This document shows positions 15,042 through 25,800 of a stretch of DNA of 64,000 nucleotides, piece by piece. Source of the stretch: Lysobacter antibioticus (GTDB lineage: Bacteria; Pseudomonadota; Gammaproteobacteria; Xanthomonadales; Xanthomonadaceae). A program made the position numbers and the translations under genes. Within the stretch, counting starts at the first letter, position 1. Each line of letters starts with the position of its first letter. Under the pieces are notes generated by a model. That model saw only the letters and a program-made list of their open reading frames with translations, did not search any database and was not told the origin of the DNA. Location: assembly GCF_001442535.1 (NCBI RefSeq), contig NZ_CP013141.1, forward strand, positions 2,694,624 to 2,758,623, given 5' to 3'.

Positions 15042-16495
15042 TGGCTGCGCTCGTTCCAGCCACCTCCAAGGACTTTATAGAGCGTGACGCGATTGGCCTG
15101 TTCGGCCCGGCGCGTCGACACCAGGCCCTGCTGCGCGGCATACAGCGTGCGCTGCGCATCGAGCTGGTTGAGGTAGCTGTCGCGACCGGCCTTGTAGCGC
15201 GCGGTCGACAACTGGTCGGCGCGCGTCGCCGCTTCGACCAGGGCTTCCTGCGCCTGGCGCTGTTCGGCCAGGGTCGCGGTCAGCGCCAGTGCATCGGCGA
15301 CGTCGCGGAAACCGGACTGGATCGCCTTTTCGTACTGCGCCAACGCGATGCCCTGGTCAGCCTTCGCCGAACCCAGCCCGGCGCGCAGCTTGCCGCCCTG
15401 GAAGATCGGGATGTTGACCACCGGGTTCACCGTCCACACGCGCGTGTTCGAGTCGAACAGACCCGACAGCTCGTTGCTGGAGCTGCCGAGCAGACCGGTC
15501 AGGCTGATCGACGGGAAGAACGCGGCGCGGGCCGCGCCGATGTTGGCATTGGCCGCGCGCAGCAGATGTTCGGCCTGTTGCACGTCGGGGCGACGCAGCA
15601 ATACCTCCGACGGCAAGCCGGCCGGCAAGGCGCCGATGCCGGTGGTGCCGTCGGTCAGGCGTTGCGGCAACAGCGCCGCATCGACCGGCTCGCCGACCAG
15701 CAGGTTGAGCGCGTTGATGTCCTGCGCAACCTGGCCGGCATAACGCGCCGCATCGGCACGCGCGGTCTCGACCTGGGTGCGGGCCTGGCTGACTTCCAGC
15801 CCGGACACCGCGCCGAGCTCGCGGCGCTTCTCGGTCAGATCGTAGGCGGCCTGCTGGTTCTTCAAGGTCGCTTCCGACACCGACAACAGCTCGCGGTCGG
15901 CGGCCAGGGTCAGGTAGGCGTTGGCGACTTCGGCGATCAGGCTGAGCTGGGCGCTGCGGCGGTTTTCCTCTTCGGCGAAATAACGCTGCAACGCGGCCTG
16001 GCTGAGACTGCGCACGCGACCGAACAGGTCGAGCTCGAAGTTGGCGATGCCGACACCGGCGGTGTAGACGTCGCTGACCTGACGGTTGTCGCCGCCGGTG
16101 CGCTGCAGTTCGGCGCTGGCGCCGACCGCGGGCAGACGGTCGGCGCGCTGGATGCGGTACTGCGCACGCGCCTTCTCGACGTTGAGCACAGCCACGCGCA
16201 GGTCGCGGTTGTTGTCGAGGGCGCGCCCGATCAGGTCTTCCAGATTCTGGTCGACGAAGAAATCGCGCCAGCCGATGTCGGCCACCGCGACGGCCGAAGC
16301 CGTCGCGGGGTCAGCCGATGTCGTCGACGCCGCAGTCTCCGCCGCGGTGCCGGCGAACGCCTGGGTGGTCGGCGGCAACGGCCACTCGCCCGGGATCGCC
16401 GCATCGGCGGCGGGCAACTTCGGCGCCAGGCTGACGCAGCCGGTCATGGCCAGCGTCACCGCGAGCGCCAGGGCATGCATGGCGAACTTATTCAT
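15038..16495 (-). CDS. Outer-membrane efflux lipoprotein, NodT/OprM type
   Basis: This 485-residue TolC-type outer-membrane factor begins with a lipoprotein signal ([12 protein letters not shown], lipobox Cys at 19). Two outer-membrane-efflux repeats follow with the usual family signatures, [60 protein letters not shown] and [15 protein letters not shown]. It forms the outer channel of a tripartite RND pump. A Thr/Ala-rich insert at about residues 50-70 is unusual. Its start overlaps the RND pump stop by eight bases and its stop overlaps the TetR start, showing tight coupling. ATG 16495 fits the signal peptide; an upstream start would add a charged leader. Confidence 0.93.
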   Translation of the reverse strand: MNKFAMHALALAVTLAMTGCVSLAPKLPAADAAIPGEWPLPPTTQAFAGTAAETAASTTSADPATASAVAVADIGWRDFFVDQNLEDLIGRALDNNRDLRVAVLNVEKARAQYRIQRADRLPAVGASAELQRTGGDNRQVSDVYTAGVGIANFELDLFGRVRSLSQAALQRYFAEEENRRSAQLSLIAEVANAYLTLAADRELLSVSEATLKNQQAAYDLTEKRRELGAVSGLEVSQARTQVETARADAARYAGQVAQDINALNLLVGEPVDAALLPQRLTDGTTGIGALPAGLPSEVLLRRPDVQQAEHLLRAANANIGAARAAFFPSISLTGLLGSSSNELSGLFDSNTRVWTVNPVVNIPIFQGGKLRAGLGSAKADQGIALAQYEKAIQSGFRDVADALALTATLAEQRQAQEALVEAATRADQLSTARYKAGRDSYLNQLDAQRTLYAAQQGLVSTRRAEQANRVTLYKVLGGGWNERSQ

Positions 16496-19400
16496 GGCTC
16501 TGCGCTCCTTCCGCGGCAGGCTGCGAGGGCGCAGCGTGGTCCTTGGCCGCATGCTTCTTCTTTCTCACGAACAGCTTCTCGACCACCACGAAGAACAGCG
16601 GGACGAAGAAGATACCGAGGAAGGTACCCACCACCATGCCTCCGAGCACGCCGGTACCGATCGCGCGCTGCGCACCGGAACCCGCGCCGCTCGCCAACGC
16701 CAGCGGCAACACGCCGAGACCGAACGCCAGCGAGGTCATGATGATCGGGCGCAGACGGTCGCCGACCGCGGCCAGGGTCGCCGCGATCAGGTCCATGCCC
16801 TTCTCGAGGTTTTCCTTGGCGAACTCCACGATCAGGATCGCGTTCTTGCTCGATAGACCCACGGTAGTGAGCATCGCCACCTGGAAGTAAACATCGCGCT
16901 CCATGCCGCGCATCCAGGTCGCCAGCACGGTGCCGAGGATGCCCATCGGCGCGATCAGCAGCACCGAGGTCGGGATCGCCCAACTTTCGTACATCGCGGC
17001 CAGACACAGGAACACGATCAGCAACGACAAGGTGTACAGCAGTGGCGTCTGCGCACCGGCCTGGCGTTCCTGGTACGACAGGCCGGTCCATTCCAGACCG
17101 ATGCCCGCCGGCAGCTGCGCGACCAGCTTCTCGACTTCGGCCATGGCCTCGCCCGAGCTCACGCCCGGCTTGGCTTCGCCGTTGATTTCCAGCGCCGAGA
17201 CGCCGTTGTAGCGCTCCAGGCGCGGCGAACCGAACTCCCAGCGCGTGGTGGCGAACGCCGAGAACGGCACCATTTCGCCCTTGTCGTTGCGCACGTACCA
17301 ACGGTTGAAGTCGGTCGGCGCCATGCGGAACGGCGCATCGGCCTGGATGTAGACGCGCTTGACGCGGCCGCGGTCGACGAAGTCGTCGATGTACTGGCCG
17401 CCCCAGGCCGCCTGCAGGGTCGAGTTGATGTCGGCGATGTTCAGGCCCAGGGCCGACGCCTTCTGGTTGTCGACATCGACGCGGAACTGCGGCGTGTCTT
17501 CCATGCCGTTCGGACGCACGTTCTGCAGCAGCGCGCTTTGACCGGCCGCGCCGAGGAACTGGTTGCGCGCGGCGACCAGCGCATCGTGGCCGAGCGCACC
17601 GTTGTCCTTGAGGTAGAACACGAAACCGTTGGAGTTGCCGAGTTCGAACACCGCCGGCGGCGCCAGCGCGAACACGAACGCATCCTTGATCTGCATGAAG
17701 CTGCCCATGGCGCGGCCGACCACGGCGTTGACGCTGTTGTCCGGCATCGGCGTCTTGCCGAAGCTGGTCAGCCAACGCCAACGGTCGCCCCAGGTCGCTT
17801 CGCGCTCTTCCCACGACTTCAGCTGCGAGAACGCCATACCGGCATTCTGGCCGTTACCGGCGAAGCTGAAGCCCTGCACCGTGAACAGCGAGTCCACCGC
17901 CTTGTCGCCGAGGAACTGCTCTTCGACCTTCTTGAGCACTTCGCCGGTGCGTTCCTGGGTGGCGCCGACCGGCGCCTGCACGATGGTGAACAAGAAGCCC
18001 TGGTCTTCCTGCGGCAGAAACGAGGACGGCAGACGGAAGAACAGCACCGCCATCAAGGCCGCCATCGCCGCGAACACGATCATAAAGCGGCCGGTGCGGG
18101 TGACAATGCCGTGCACCGCGCTCTGGTACTTCTTGTTGCCGCGGTCGAACTTGTCGTTGAACCAGCCGAAGAAGCCCTTGTCGGAAGCGTGGTGACCCTT
18201 CTCGATCTGCTTGAGCATGGTCGCGCACAGCGCCGGGGTCAGCACGATCGCGACCAGCACCGACAGGCCCATCGCCGAAACGATGGTCACCGAGAACTGG
18301 CGATAGATCACGCCCGTGGCGCCGCCGAGGAAGGCCATCGGCACGAACACCGCCGACAGCACCAGGCCGATGCCGACCAGCGCGCCGGTGATCTGGTCCA
18401 TCGATTTGCGCGTGGCTTCGATGGGCGACAGCCCCTCTTCGCTCATCACGCGCTCTACGTTTTCGACCACGACGATGGCGTCGTCGACCAACAGGCCGAT
18501 CGCCAGCACCACCGCGAACATGGTCAGCATGTTGACCGAATAGCCGAACAACGCGAGCAGGCCGAACGTACCCAGCAACACCACCGGCACCGCGATCGTC
18601 GGGATCAGGGTGGCGCGGAAGTTCTGCAGGAACAGGTACATGACCAGGAACACCAGCACGATCGCTTCGAGCAGGGTCTTGACCACTTCCTCGATCGCCA
18701 CGCGCACGAACGGCGTGGTGTCGAACGGCGTCACCGCCGTCAGGCCCTTCGGGAACGAAGGCTTGAGTTGCTCGAGTTCGGCCTGGATGGCCTGCGCGGT
18801 GGCCAGCGCGTTGGCGCCCGTCGCCAGCGAGATGGCGATACCGGTCGCCGGCTTGCCGTTGAAACGGGCGATGGTGCTGTAGTCCTCCTGCCCCAGTTCG
18901 ACCCGGGCCACGTCGGACAACTTCAACACCGCGCCGCTGCTGTTGGCGCGCACGACGATGTTCTGGAACTGCTCGGCCGTCTGCAGACGATCCTGCGCGG
19001 TGACGGTGGCATTGAGCTGCTGGCCCTTCACCGACGGCGTGCCGCCGAGCTGGCCGACCGCGACCTGGGCGTTCTGCGCGCGCAGGGCGTTGATGACGTC
19101 GGTCGGGGTCAGCTTGTAGGTGTTGAGCTTGTCCGGGTCGAGCCAGATGCGCATCGCGTACTTGGTACCGAACAGCTGGGTGCTGCCGACGCCGTCGACG
19201 CGGGCGAGCGGGTCGACCAGGTTGGCGGCGACGTAGTCGGCGATGTCGGCGCCACTCATGCTGCCGTCTTCGGACACGAAGCCGATCACCAGCAGGAAGG
19301 CCGAGTTAGCCTTCGACACGCTCACGCCCTGCTGCTGCACGATCTGCGGCAGCAACGGCGTGGCCAGCTGCAGCTTGTTCTGCACCTGGACCTGGGCGAT

Positions 19401-19703
19401 GTCGGGGTCGGTACCGCTTTCGAACGTCAGGGTGACGCCGGACTGACCGTCGGACGAGCTGGTCGCCGACATGTACATCAGGCCGTCGATGCCCTTCATG
19501 TTCTGCTCGATGATCTGGGTCACCGAGTTTTCGACGGCTTTGGCCGAGGCGCCGGGGTAGGACGCGTTCACCGATACGGTCGGCGGCGCGATGGTGGGGT
19601 ACTGCGAGATCGGCAGCTGGGTGATCGCAATCGCGCCACCGAGCATGATGATGATCGCCAGGACCCAGGCAAAGATCGGGCGATCGATAAAGAACCGTGC
19701 CAT
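16488..19703 (-). CDS. RND multidrug efflux permease (HAE-1 family, AcrB-like)
   Basis: This 1071-residue inner-membrane pump has the standard twelve-helix RND plan. It opens with [20 protein letters not shown], has two large periplasmic loops, a [18 protein letters not shown] segment carrying the proton-relay aspartates of helix 4, and a late segment with [16 protein letters not shown]. Length and motifs match HAE-1 exporters of antibiotics, dyes and solvents driven by the proton gradient. It lies 12 bases downstream of the adaptor gene and overlaps the outer-membrane gene. The C-terminus is Lys/Ala-rich ([12 protein letters not shown]). No disrupting mutation is visible. Confidence 0.96.
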   Translation of the reverse strand: MARFFIDRPIFAWVLAIIIMLGGAIAITQLPISQYPTIAPPTVSVNASYPGASAKAVENSVTQIIEQNMKGIDGLMYMSATSSSDGQSGVTLTFESGTDPDIAQVQVQNKLQLATPLLPQIVQQQGVSVSKANSAFLLVIGFVSEDGSMSGADIADYVAANLVDPLARVDGVGSTQLFGTKYAMRIWLDPDKLNTYKLTPTDVINALRAQNAQVAVGQLGGTPSVKGQQLNATVTAQDRLQTAEQFQNIVVRANSSGAVLKLSDVARVELGQEDYSTIARFNGKPATGIAISLATGANALATAQAIQAELEQLKPSFPKGLTAVTPFDTTPFVRVAIEEVVKTLLEAIVLVFLVMYLFLQNFRATLIPTIAVPVVLLGTFGLLALFGYSVNMLTMFAVVLAIGLLVDDAIVVVENVERVMSEEGLSPIEATRKSMDQITGALVGIGLVLSAVFVPMAFLGGATGVIYRQFSVTIVSAMGLSVLVAIVLTPALCATMLKQIEKGHHASDKGFFGWFNDKFDRGNKKYQSAVHGIVTRTGRFMIVFAAMAALMAVLFFRLPSSFLPQEDQGFLFTIVQAPVGATQERTGEVLKKVEEQFLGDKAVDSLFTVQGFSFAGNGQNAGMAFSQLKSWEEREATWGDRWRWLTSFGKTPMPDNSVNAVVGRAMGSFMQIKDAFVFALAPPAVFELGNSNGFVFYLKDNGALGHDALVAARNQFLGAAGQSALLQNVRPNGMEDTPQFRVDVDNQKASALGLNIADINSTLQAAWGGQYIDDFVDRGRVKRVYIQADAPFRMAPTDFNRWYVRNDKGEMVPFSAFATTRWEFGSPRLERYNGVSALEINGEAKPGVSSGEAMAEVEKLVAQLPAGIGLEWTGLSYQERQAGAQTPLLYTLSLLIVFLCLAAMYESWAIPTSVLLIAPMGILGTVLATWMRGMERDVYFQVAMLTTVGLSSKNAILIVEFAKENLEKGMDLIAATLAAVGDRLRPIIMTSLAFGLGVLPLALASGAGSGAQRAIGTGVLGGMVVGTFLGIFFVPLFFVVVEKLFVRKKKHAAKDHAAPSQPAAEGAQSHE

Positions 19704-19715
19704 GAATTTCTCCGA

Positions 19716-20909
19716 TTACTGCTTCGGCGCGGCGGGGGCCGCGGCCGGCTTGGCCGGCGCTGCGCCCTTTTCGGTCGCGTCGACCGGCATGCCGGGGCCG
19801 ATCTTCTGCAGGCCTTCGACGATGACCTTGTCGCCGGCCTTCAGGCCGCCTTCGACCAGCCACTTGTCGCCGATGGCCTGGCTGACCTGGACTTCGCGCG
19901 GCTCGACCTGACCCTTGGCGTTGACGACCATCGCGGTCGCCGCGCCCTTGGGATCGCGCGAAATGCCCTGCTGCGGCACGAGCAGCGCGTTCTGGCGCAC
20001 GCCGGTACCGACCAGGGCACGCACGTACATGCCGGGCATCAGGATGTTGTCGGGGTTCGGCACCACCACGCGCAGCAGGAAGCTGCCGGTGCCTTCGTCG
20101 ACGGTGACTTCCGAGAACGCCAGCTTGCCCTCGAGCGCGTACTTGCTGCCGTCTTCGAGCAGGATCGTCACCGGCGTGGTCGCCTCGGTCAGGGTGCCGG
20201 CGGCGATCTGCTTGCGCAGGGCGAGCAGTTCGGCGCTGGACTGGCTGATGTCGACGTGGACCGGATCGAGTTGCTGCACCACCGCCAGCGGCTCGGCCTG
20301 GTTGGCGGTGACCAGCGCGCCCTGCGTCACCGCGGACTTGCCGATGCGGCCGTTGATCGGCGAGGTGATGCGCGCGCGGCCGAGGATCACGCTGGCGCTC
20401 TGCACCGCCGCGCGGCCCGAGGACACATCGGCCTGACTCTGCTTGAGCGTAGCGACCGCGGTTTCGTCGTCCTGCTTGCTGACCGCATCGATCTTGACCA
20501 GGTCGCTGGAGCGGCGCGCGTTGAGACGCGCCGAGTTCAAGGCCGCTTCGCCGCGCGCCAGAGTGGCGCGCGCGGTTTCGAGATCGGCGGCATAGGTCTT
20601 GTCGTCGAGCTGATACAGCGGCTGCCCGGCGCGGACCAGGCCGCCTTCGGTGAACAGACGCTTCTCGACGATGCCGTTGACCTGCGGCCGGACCTCGGCG
20701 ATCAGCGACGCGCTGGTGCGCCCCGGCAGCTCGCGGGTCAGGGTGATGGTCTCGGGCTTCAGGGTCACCACGGTGACCTGGCCCTTCTGGCCGCCGGGGC
20801 CGCCAGGCCCGCCTTGTTGATCGCCGCCCTTGCCGCAGGCGGCGAGCGCCATGGCGAGCACGGAAACGGTGAGAATTGCCTTATAGGACATGGACTTGCG
20901 CGACGGCAT
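19716..20909 (-). CDS. RND efflux periplasmic adaptor (membrane fusion) lipoprotein
   Basis: This 397-residue adaptor of the AcrA/MexA type has a lipoprotein signal (SVLAMALAAC), then a Gly/Pro-rich linker (GGDQQGGPGGPGGQKG). A beta-barrel and lipoyl half-motif follow (GRTSASLIAEVRPQVNGIVE, GQPLYQLDDKTYAADLETAR), then a helical hairpin, a second lipoyl half (ARITSPINGRIGKSAVTQGA) and a C-terminal beta domain. It links the RND pump to the outer-membrane channel. GAGG nine bases upstream supports the start at 20909, although MSYKAIL at 20891 would give a more typical signal. It is the first gene of the four-gene efflux operon and lies about 50 bases from the candidate TetR operator. The C-terminus is Ala/Pro/Lys-rich. 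Confidence 0.94.
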   Translation of the reverse strand: MPSRKSMSYKAILTVSVLAMALAACGKGGDQQGGPGGPGGQKGQVTVVTLKPETITLTRELPGRTSASLIAEVRPQVNGIVEKRLFTEGGLVRAGQPLYQLDDKTYAADLETARATLARGEAALNSARLNARRSSDLVKIDAVSKQDDETAVATLKQSQADVSSGRAAVQSASVILGRARITSPINGRIGKSAVTQGALVTANQAEPLAVVQQLDPVHVDISQSSAELLALRKQIAAGTLTEATTPVTILLEDGSKYALEGKLAFSEVTVDEGTGSFLLRVVVPNPDNILMPGMYVRALVGTGVRQNALLVPQQGISRDPKGAATAMVVNAKGQVEPREVQVSQAIGDKWLVEGGLKAGDKVIVEGLQKIGPGMPVDATEKGAAPAKPAAAPAAPKQ

Positions 20910-20959
20910 GGGGGAGCCTCAGGACGTTGTGGCGGTCGGACGGACCGCGGCCACTTCAA

Positions 20960-20977
20960 AGAATGAACGATCATTCT
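20960..20977 (-). promoter_or_regulatory. Candidate TetR operator upstream of the efflux operon
   Basis: A perfect inverted repeat, AGAATGA-ACGA-TCATTCT, lies 50 bases before the first gene of the efflux operon in an otherwise G+C-rich area. Arms of this length, spacing and AT-rich character fit a TetR-family binding site, and the operon encodes a TetR protein. The adjoining CTTTTTT run may overlap the promoter. Confidence 0.7.
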
Positions 20978-21219
20978 CTTTTTTAAGCCGATCCGGGTCA
21001 AGCCGCCAAAAGCCCGTTCAGGCGGGTTTTCCGTGCGTTTTTCGGGCTTGCGGCGCGTTTTTGTGCAAAGCAGCGCCTAAAACGCTCGATCGGCAAGATC
21101 AGGCGGTCGGGAGGGCTTGGGTTTTGGCCCGAGTCGGCAAAGGCCGGATTGCTGGACTAGCCGAGTGGCCGAAACCGGATGCCGCGGTGCCGGACCGTCG
21201 GATCGCCGGCGATTGGCCG

Positions 21220-21627
21220 TCAACTCAGTGGTCGGTCGACCGCGTCAGCGCGCTCGCGCCGCGCAAGCAGTACATGCGCGACAACGGGATTGATCAACAG
21301 ACAGAGCACGAGCAAGCGCGCGTCGATGAGCCCGAACAGCGGCGAGGTGTAGGAGGCGCCGATCAAAAAAGACCACGACCGACTCGATTGCTTCCTCGAC
21401 TGCTTCAAGCGGGGCATCAATCGTCGCGCCACGAACTCGGCGACTGCGGCGACGAACATGAAAGGCAGAGCGACGACCGGCGCGAAAACGATGAACATCA
21501 TCGGCGACATCTCGGGCTGCCGGTCGATCGCGAAGTAGTAGAGCGTCCTCGCAATAGACAACACGAATACGCCTGTGGCGACTCCGACCATCAACGACAG
21601 GTAAGCGCTGGCCGAACGTGAGCGCAT
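21220..21627 (-). CDS. Hypothetical membrane protein
   Basis: This 135-residue protein has three or four hydrophobic helices: AYLSLMVGVATGVFVLSIAR (residues 8-27), MMFIVFAPVVALPFMFVAAV (about 43-62), WSFLIGASYTSPLFGLI and ARLLVLCLLINPVVAHVLLA. A basic RRLMPRLKQSRKQSSRS stretch lies between helices two and three. AGGA eight bases before ATG 21627 supports the start; a GTG at 21642 in the same frame has no ribosome site. No family was recognised. It stands alone between the efflux operon and an intergenic region, with codon use slightly less G+C-rich than its neighbours. Confidence 0.65.
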   Translation of the reverse strand: MRSRSASAYLSLMVGVATGVFVLSIARTLYYFAIDRQPEMSPMMFIVFAPVVALPFMFVAAVAEFVARRLMPRLKQSRKQSSRSWSFLIGASYTSPLFGLIDARLLVLCLLINPVVAHVLLARRERADAVDRPLS

Positions 21628-22055
21628 GATTGAATTCCTCACGACCTGATGTCGACCTTTCGATCAGCATGCCGGGCATTCTCGCCCAGAAGCGCGAACG
21701 GAGGAAAAAAGAAGCTGGCAGGCGCGGAGCCGGGCTGGCAAAGAGGGGATGCGACCTTGTTGATCGCGAGGCGCATGCTACGGATCGGGCGGGATCAAGA
21801 CAAGGCCTGAAGGCATACGCACTGGCTACGAGCCGATGGTGTTTCGATGACCGTTACGACCTTGGCGCACTTACACAACCCTGCCGCGTCTCATCCAGGG
21901 AATCGGGATCGAACCTGGAGCAACGATGGCGATTGCGATGCCAATAACGGCAACGCCATCCCGATCAGCGAGCGGGATGGCGTCAGTCAGAAAGGTCGGC
22001 GGACGAGATTCAGCAAGGCTGCCATCGCATCCCTGGCCGCCCAGAACGCAAGCGA
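21628..22055. other. Intergenic region with a strong inverted repeat
   Basis: No gene is credible in these 428 bases, where G+C falls and codon-like structure is absent. At 21953-21983 two perfect 11-base arms, ACGCCATCCCG and CGGGATGGCGT, flank a nine-base spacer. No U-run follows on either strand, so it may be a protein-binding site or a weak terminator for the DsbA-like gene on the minus strand. Confidence 0.5.
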
Positions 22056-22739
22056 TCAGGCCTTGCCGGGCGAAGGCAAGCCCGCGATCTGCCGCAGCGC
22101 GGCTTCGAACTGTTCGACCGGTTGCCCGCCCTGGATCAGGTGACGGTCGTTGATGATCACCGAGGGCACGGCGCGGATGCCTTGGCTCTGGTAGAAGCGC
22201 TCTTGCTCGCGGACGTCGTCGGCGTACTCGCCGGAGGCCAGCACCGCGCGTGCGCGCGCTTCGTCGAGACCGGCTTCGGCGGCGGCGCGGGCGAGGATGT
22301 CGTGCGCAGACACATCTTGGCTGTCGGTGAAATAGGCCTTGAGCAGGGCGTTCTTGAGCGCGTGTTCCTGGACGGCGCCTTCGGTGGCGGCCCAGTGCAG
22401 CAGGCGGTGAGCGTCGAAGGTGTTGTAGATGCGGTCGCGTGCGTTGAACTCGAAGCCGACCGCAGCGCCGCGCTGGCGCAGGGCGTCGCGGTTCTGCGCG
22501 AGTTGCTGGGCGCTGAGGCCGTACTTATGCGCTAGATGCTCGTCGATGCTCTCGCCTTCGGGCGCCATCTGCGGGTTGAGTTCGAACGGCTGGAAATGCA
22601 GTTCGACTTCGACCTCGTCGCCGATCCGGGCGATGGCCTGCTCCAGCGATTTCAGGCCGACCGCGCACCAGGGGCAGACCACGTCGGAAACGAAGTCGAT
22701 CTTGACGCGCGGCGTCGGGTTGGTGGCGTTCTGGGTCAT
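22056..22739 (-). CDS. DsbA family oxidoreductase, FrnE-like
   Basis: This 227-residue cytoplasmic thioredoxin-fold protein has the active-site motif Cys22-Pro-Trp-Cys25 in FVSDVVCPWCAVGLKSLE. An inserted helical domain follows (SIDEHLAHKYGLSAQQLAQN, FNARDRIYNTFDAHRLLHWA), and the chain ends with the cis-Pro segment GIRAVPSVIINDRHLIQGGQ. There is no signal peptide, which separates the FrnE group from periplasmic DsbA. The family includes 2-hydroxychromene isomerase relatives and disulfide reductases linked to oxidative stress. It lies downstream of the large helicase gene's 3' end on the same strand but 106 bases away, so it is probably a separate unit. Confidence 0.9.
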   Translation of the reverse strand: MTQNATNPTPRVKIDFVSDVVCPWCAVGLKSLEQAIARIGDEVEVELHFQPFELNPQMAPEGESIDEHLAHKYGLSAQQLAQNRDALRQRGAAVGFEFNARDRIYNTFDAHRLLHWAATEGAVQEHALKNALLKAYFTDSQDVSAHDILARAAAEAGLDEARARAVLASGEYADDVREQERFYQSQGIRAVPSVIINDRHLIQGGQPVEQFEAALRQIAGLPSPGKA

Positions 22740-22845
22740 GGGAAGGCTGCGCGAGGCGGTTGGAATGAACCCTCACGATGCGGCCGGAACCGGTAGGGTT
22801 CAACCGGCTCCGCGCCGCACCAGCGGATCGGTGCGTTCCATTGGC

Positions 22846-25800
22846 TCAGCCCGGCGCGGCCTCCGTGTAACCCTTGCGCAGCTTCTCCTCGATCAGCTTG
22901 ATGACTTCGCGTTCGGCGCGTTCGGGCGTATCGAACTGCTTGATCAGGGTCTGCCCGCGCGTGCCGACCCGGCCGAACACTACGGTCATCTCGCCGTCGT
23001 GCTGGCCGATGCGCCAGAACTTGTTCGAGCTGCCCTGTTGCAGCAGGAACTCGCGCAAGGTCGGTGCGGCCGTCGACGGCGATGAAGCCGGATCCGGTGC
23101 AGCCGCGTCGGTCGGCATCGAAACGGTCTCGACACTGCCGGTCGTACCGTCGGCTGCAGCCCCCTCGTCGGTGACAGCTTCCTCAGCCGCATCCTGATCG
23201 GCCTGCATGCTGGCTTCGATGCGTTCCAGCACCGCCTGCGGGTTGCGCAACCACTCGCTCGACGGCAGGTCGATCACCCGCCAGCCGAACGCGCGCAGGA
23301 TGCCGGGGCGGAACACGTAGCGCTCGCGCACCTCCACCGACACCGCCTCGCCGTCCACATCGGGCGCATCGAGCAGGATCGCCAGCGCATAGCCTTCGCC
23401 GCTCGGGTCGACGATGCCCAGGTCGCAGCGGAACTGCGAGCGCCCGACATGCTCGTGGACGACATGGCCGCGTTCGCGCAAGGCCCGCAGCAGCGCGGCG
23501 CGGAAGGCGTCGCGCTTCGGCGCGCTGGCGAAGGCGCGCTCGGCGCCGGGGTTGAGGGCACCGAGCACGGTCTGCGAGCGTTCGGATTCGCCGCGCGCGC
23601 TAGCTTCGGCGAACTGCAGGAAGGCGCGCAAGGCGGCGGCGCCGTCGTTGTGGGTGTTGGTGATCGCGTCGGCGCGGATCGTGGTGACCACGGCCATGCG
23701 ATGCTTGGCGCGGCTGAAGATGACGTTGAGGCGCTTCTCGCCGCCGCGCTGGTTGATCGGGCCGAAGTTCATCAGCATGCGGCCGTCGGCGCCGGGCGCG
23801 TAGCAGATGCTCAGCAGGATCAGGTCGCGTTCGTCGCCCTGCACGTTCTCCAGGTTCTTGACGAACAGGCCGCAGAACTGATCGTCGTCCTCACGCAGGT
23901 ACTCGCGTTCCAGGCGCATGGCGAAGTCGGCGTCTTCGGCCGCCAAGGCCTCCAGCGCTGATTCGATTTCGCCCTGCTGCGCCTCGGAAAAGGCGACCAC
24001 GCCCAGGCTGAGACCGGTTTCGCGGCGCAGCAATTCGCGCACCAGGCCGGCGATGTAGCGTGCCTCGGCCAGGTTGCAGCGGTTGGCGTAAACGCCGTCC
24101 TCCACGCGGTGGTGGCTGATCGGCCGCGCCAGCAACGCGTCGACGCCGGCCGCCGCGGCCTGCGCTTCGGCGGCGCGCACGCTCAAGGACTCGTCGACGC
24201 GCGCGTCGAGCCGGCGGTCGGGAATGGTGATCAGGCGGCCATCGTAGAAGGCGGCGTTGGAGAAGCTGATCAGCGCCTCGTGACGGCTGCGGTAATGCCA
24301 GGCCAGCAAGGTCGCCGGCAGGTTGCGCGCGGCCTGGTTGAGCAGGCTGTCGGCGTCGAGGTTGATCGCGATGCGCTCGCCGTCCTCTTCGGCGACGACC
24401 TGCATATCGTCCTCGTCGCCGGCGGCGGAGAAGAAGCTGGTCGGCGGCAACTGCATTTCGTCGCCGACCACCACCGCCTGGCGCGCGCGGCTCAGTGCCG
24501 GCACCGCTTCTTCGGTCGGGATCTGGCTGGCTTCGTCGAAGATCACCACGTCGAACAGGTCGGCGGCGAGCGGCAAGGTGTCGGACACCGACAATGGGCT
24601 CATCAGCCAGATCGGTTTCAGGTCGTTGACGACCAACCCGGTATCGCCGCCGGCGAGTTCGCGGATCGAGCGGTAGCGCATGCTCTTGCCGAACTCGTGT
24701 TCGAGCTCGCGCCGGCCGGTGGCGTAGCGCTTCTTGAACAGCTTGCCGTCGCTGTCGAGCTGGCTGGCCGACAGCGAGGACTGGCGCACGTGTTCGAGGA
24801 AGCTGCGGTGCAGGGTCGCCCGCACCACCGAGGCATTGCGTTCGAGCAACTGACGTTCGGCGCGGGCGACGCGCTGCGCCGCGTCGGCCAGGGTGCGGCC
24901 GTCGAAGCGTGCGAGTTCGGGCTGCTCGCGGTACAAGCGGGCCAGTGCCTCGTCGGCGACCAGGGCCTCAAGCTGCGACGCCGGCAGATCGAGCTGTTGC
25001 AAGGCATGCGCATAGGCCGGACCGGCCTGATGGATCGCGCGCAGCGACGGCAGGAAATCCGGCAGGTCGTCGAGGCTCTCGCGCAGATCGCGGGTCCATT
25101 CGGCCAACTCGCCCAGACTCACTGTCTTCGGCATGTCGAGACGGCTCTCGACGATCTGCTGCAGGCGCAGCAGCGGGTCGGCGTACTCGGCTTCGCGCGC
25201 GGCATGGGCAAGCGGGTCCGGCGCCGCGCGCAGGCGTTCGAGCAACTCGCGCAACACCGGCGAAGCCGCCGACGCGCTGGTCCATTGGTCGAGCGTGGCC
25301 AGGCAGGCGGCGGCCGCCGGCGTGTCCAGGCGTGCGCGCAGGCGCTCTTCGGCCTGCGCATAGGCCGCGTCCGCCTGATGATGAGCGGCCTTGGCTTCCA
25401 ACACCTGGGTATAGCTCGGGCGCATCGCGTGCTGGGCGAAGTCGTAACTGCGCGACAGCACCCCTCGCAGGCGCCACCACGACGGCTTGAGCCAGCGCAG
25501 CAGCGAGGCTTCATCGCGGCGCGCGGCCGCCAGGGCCGCTTCGGTGTCCTGCACCGAGAACGGCGCGCGCCAGTGCACGGTGCCCTGCCCGGCTTCGGCG
25601 CGGCGCCGGTCCAGTCCGTCGAGTTCGTCGCGCTCGCGCCGCAGTTGCGCGCTCGCGGTCGAACCGGCATCGAGCAAATCCGGATGCGCCGCCAATCGGG
25701 CGTCGCGCAGTCGCCGGGCCATCGACGACGCTTGCACCGCATCGGCCAGACCCCGCTGAGGATTCAAGAGGCTGTTGCCGTCCTCGAACGCGGCGTCGAG

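Noticed and set aside
17538..20966. A 1142-codon open frame antisense to the RND pump and adaptor
   Set aside because: Overlaps two genes with full family motifs on the other strand.
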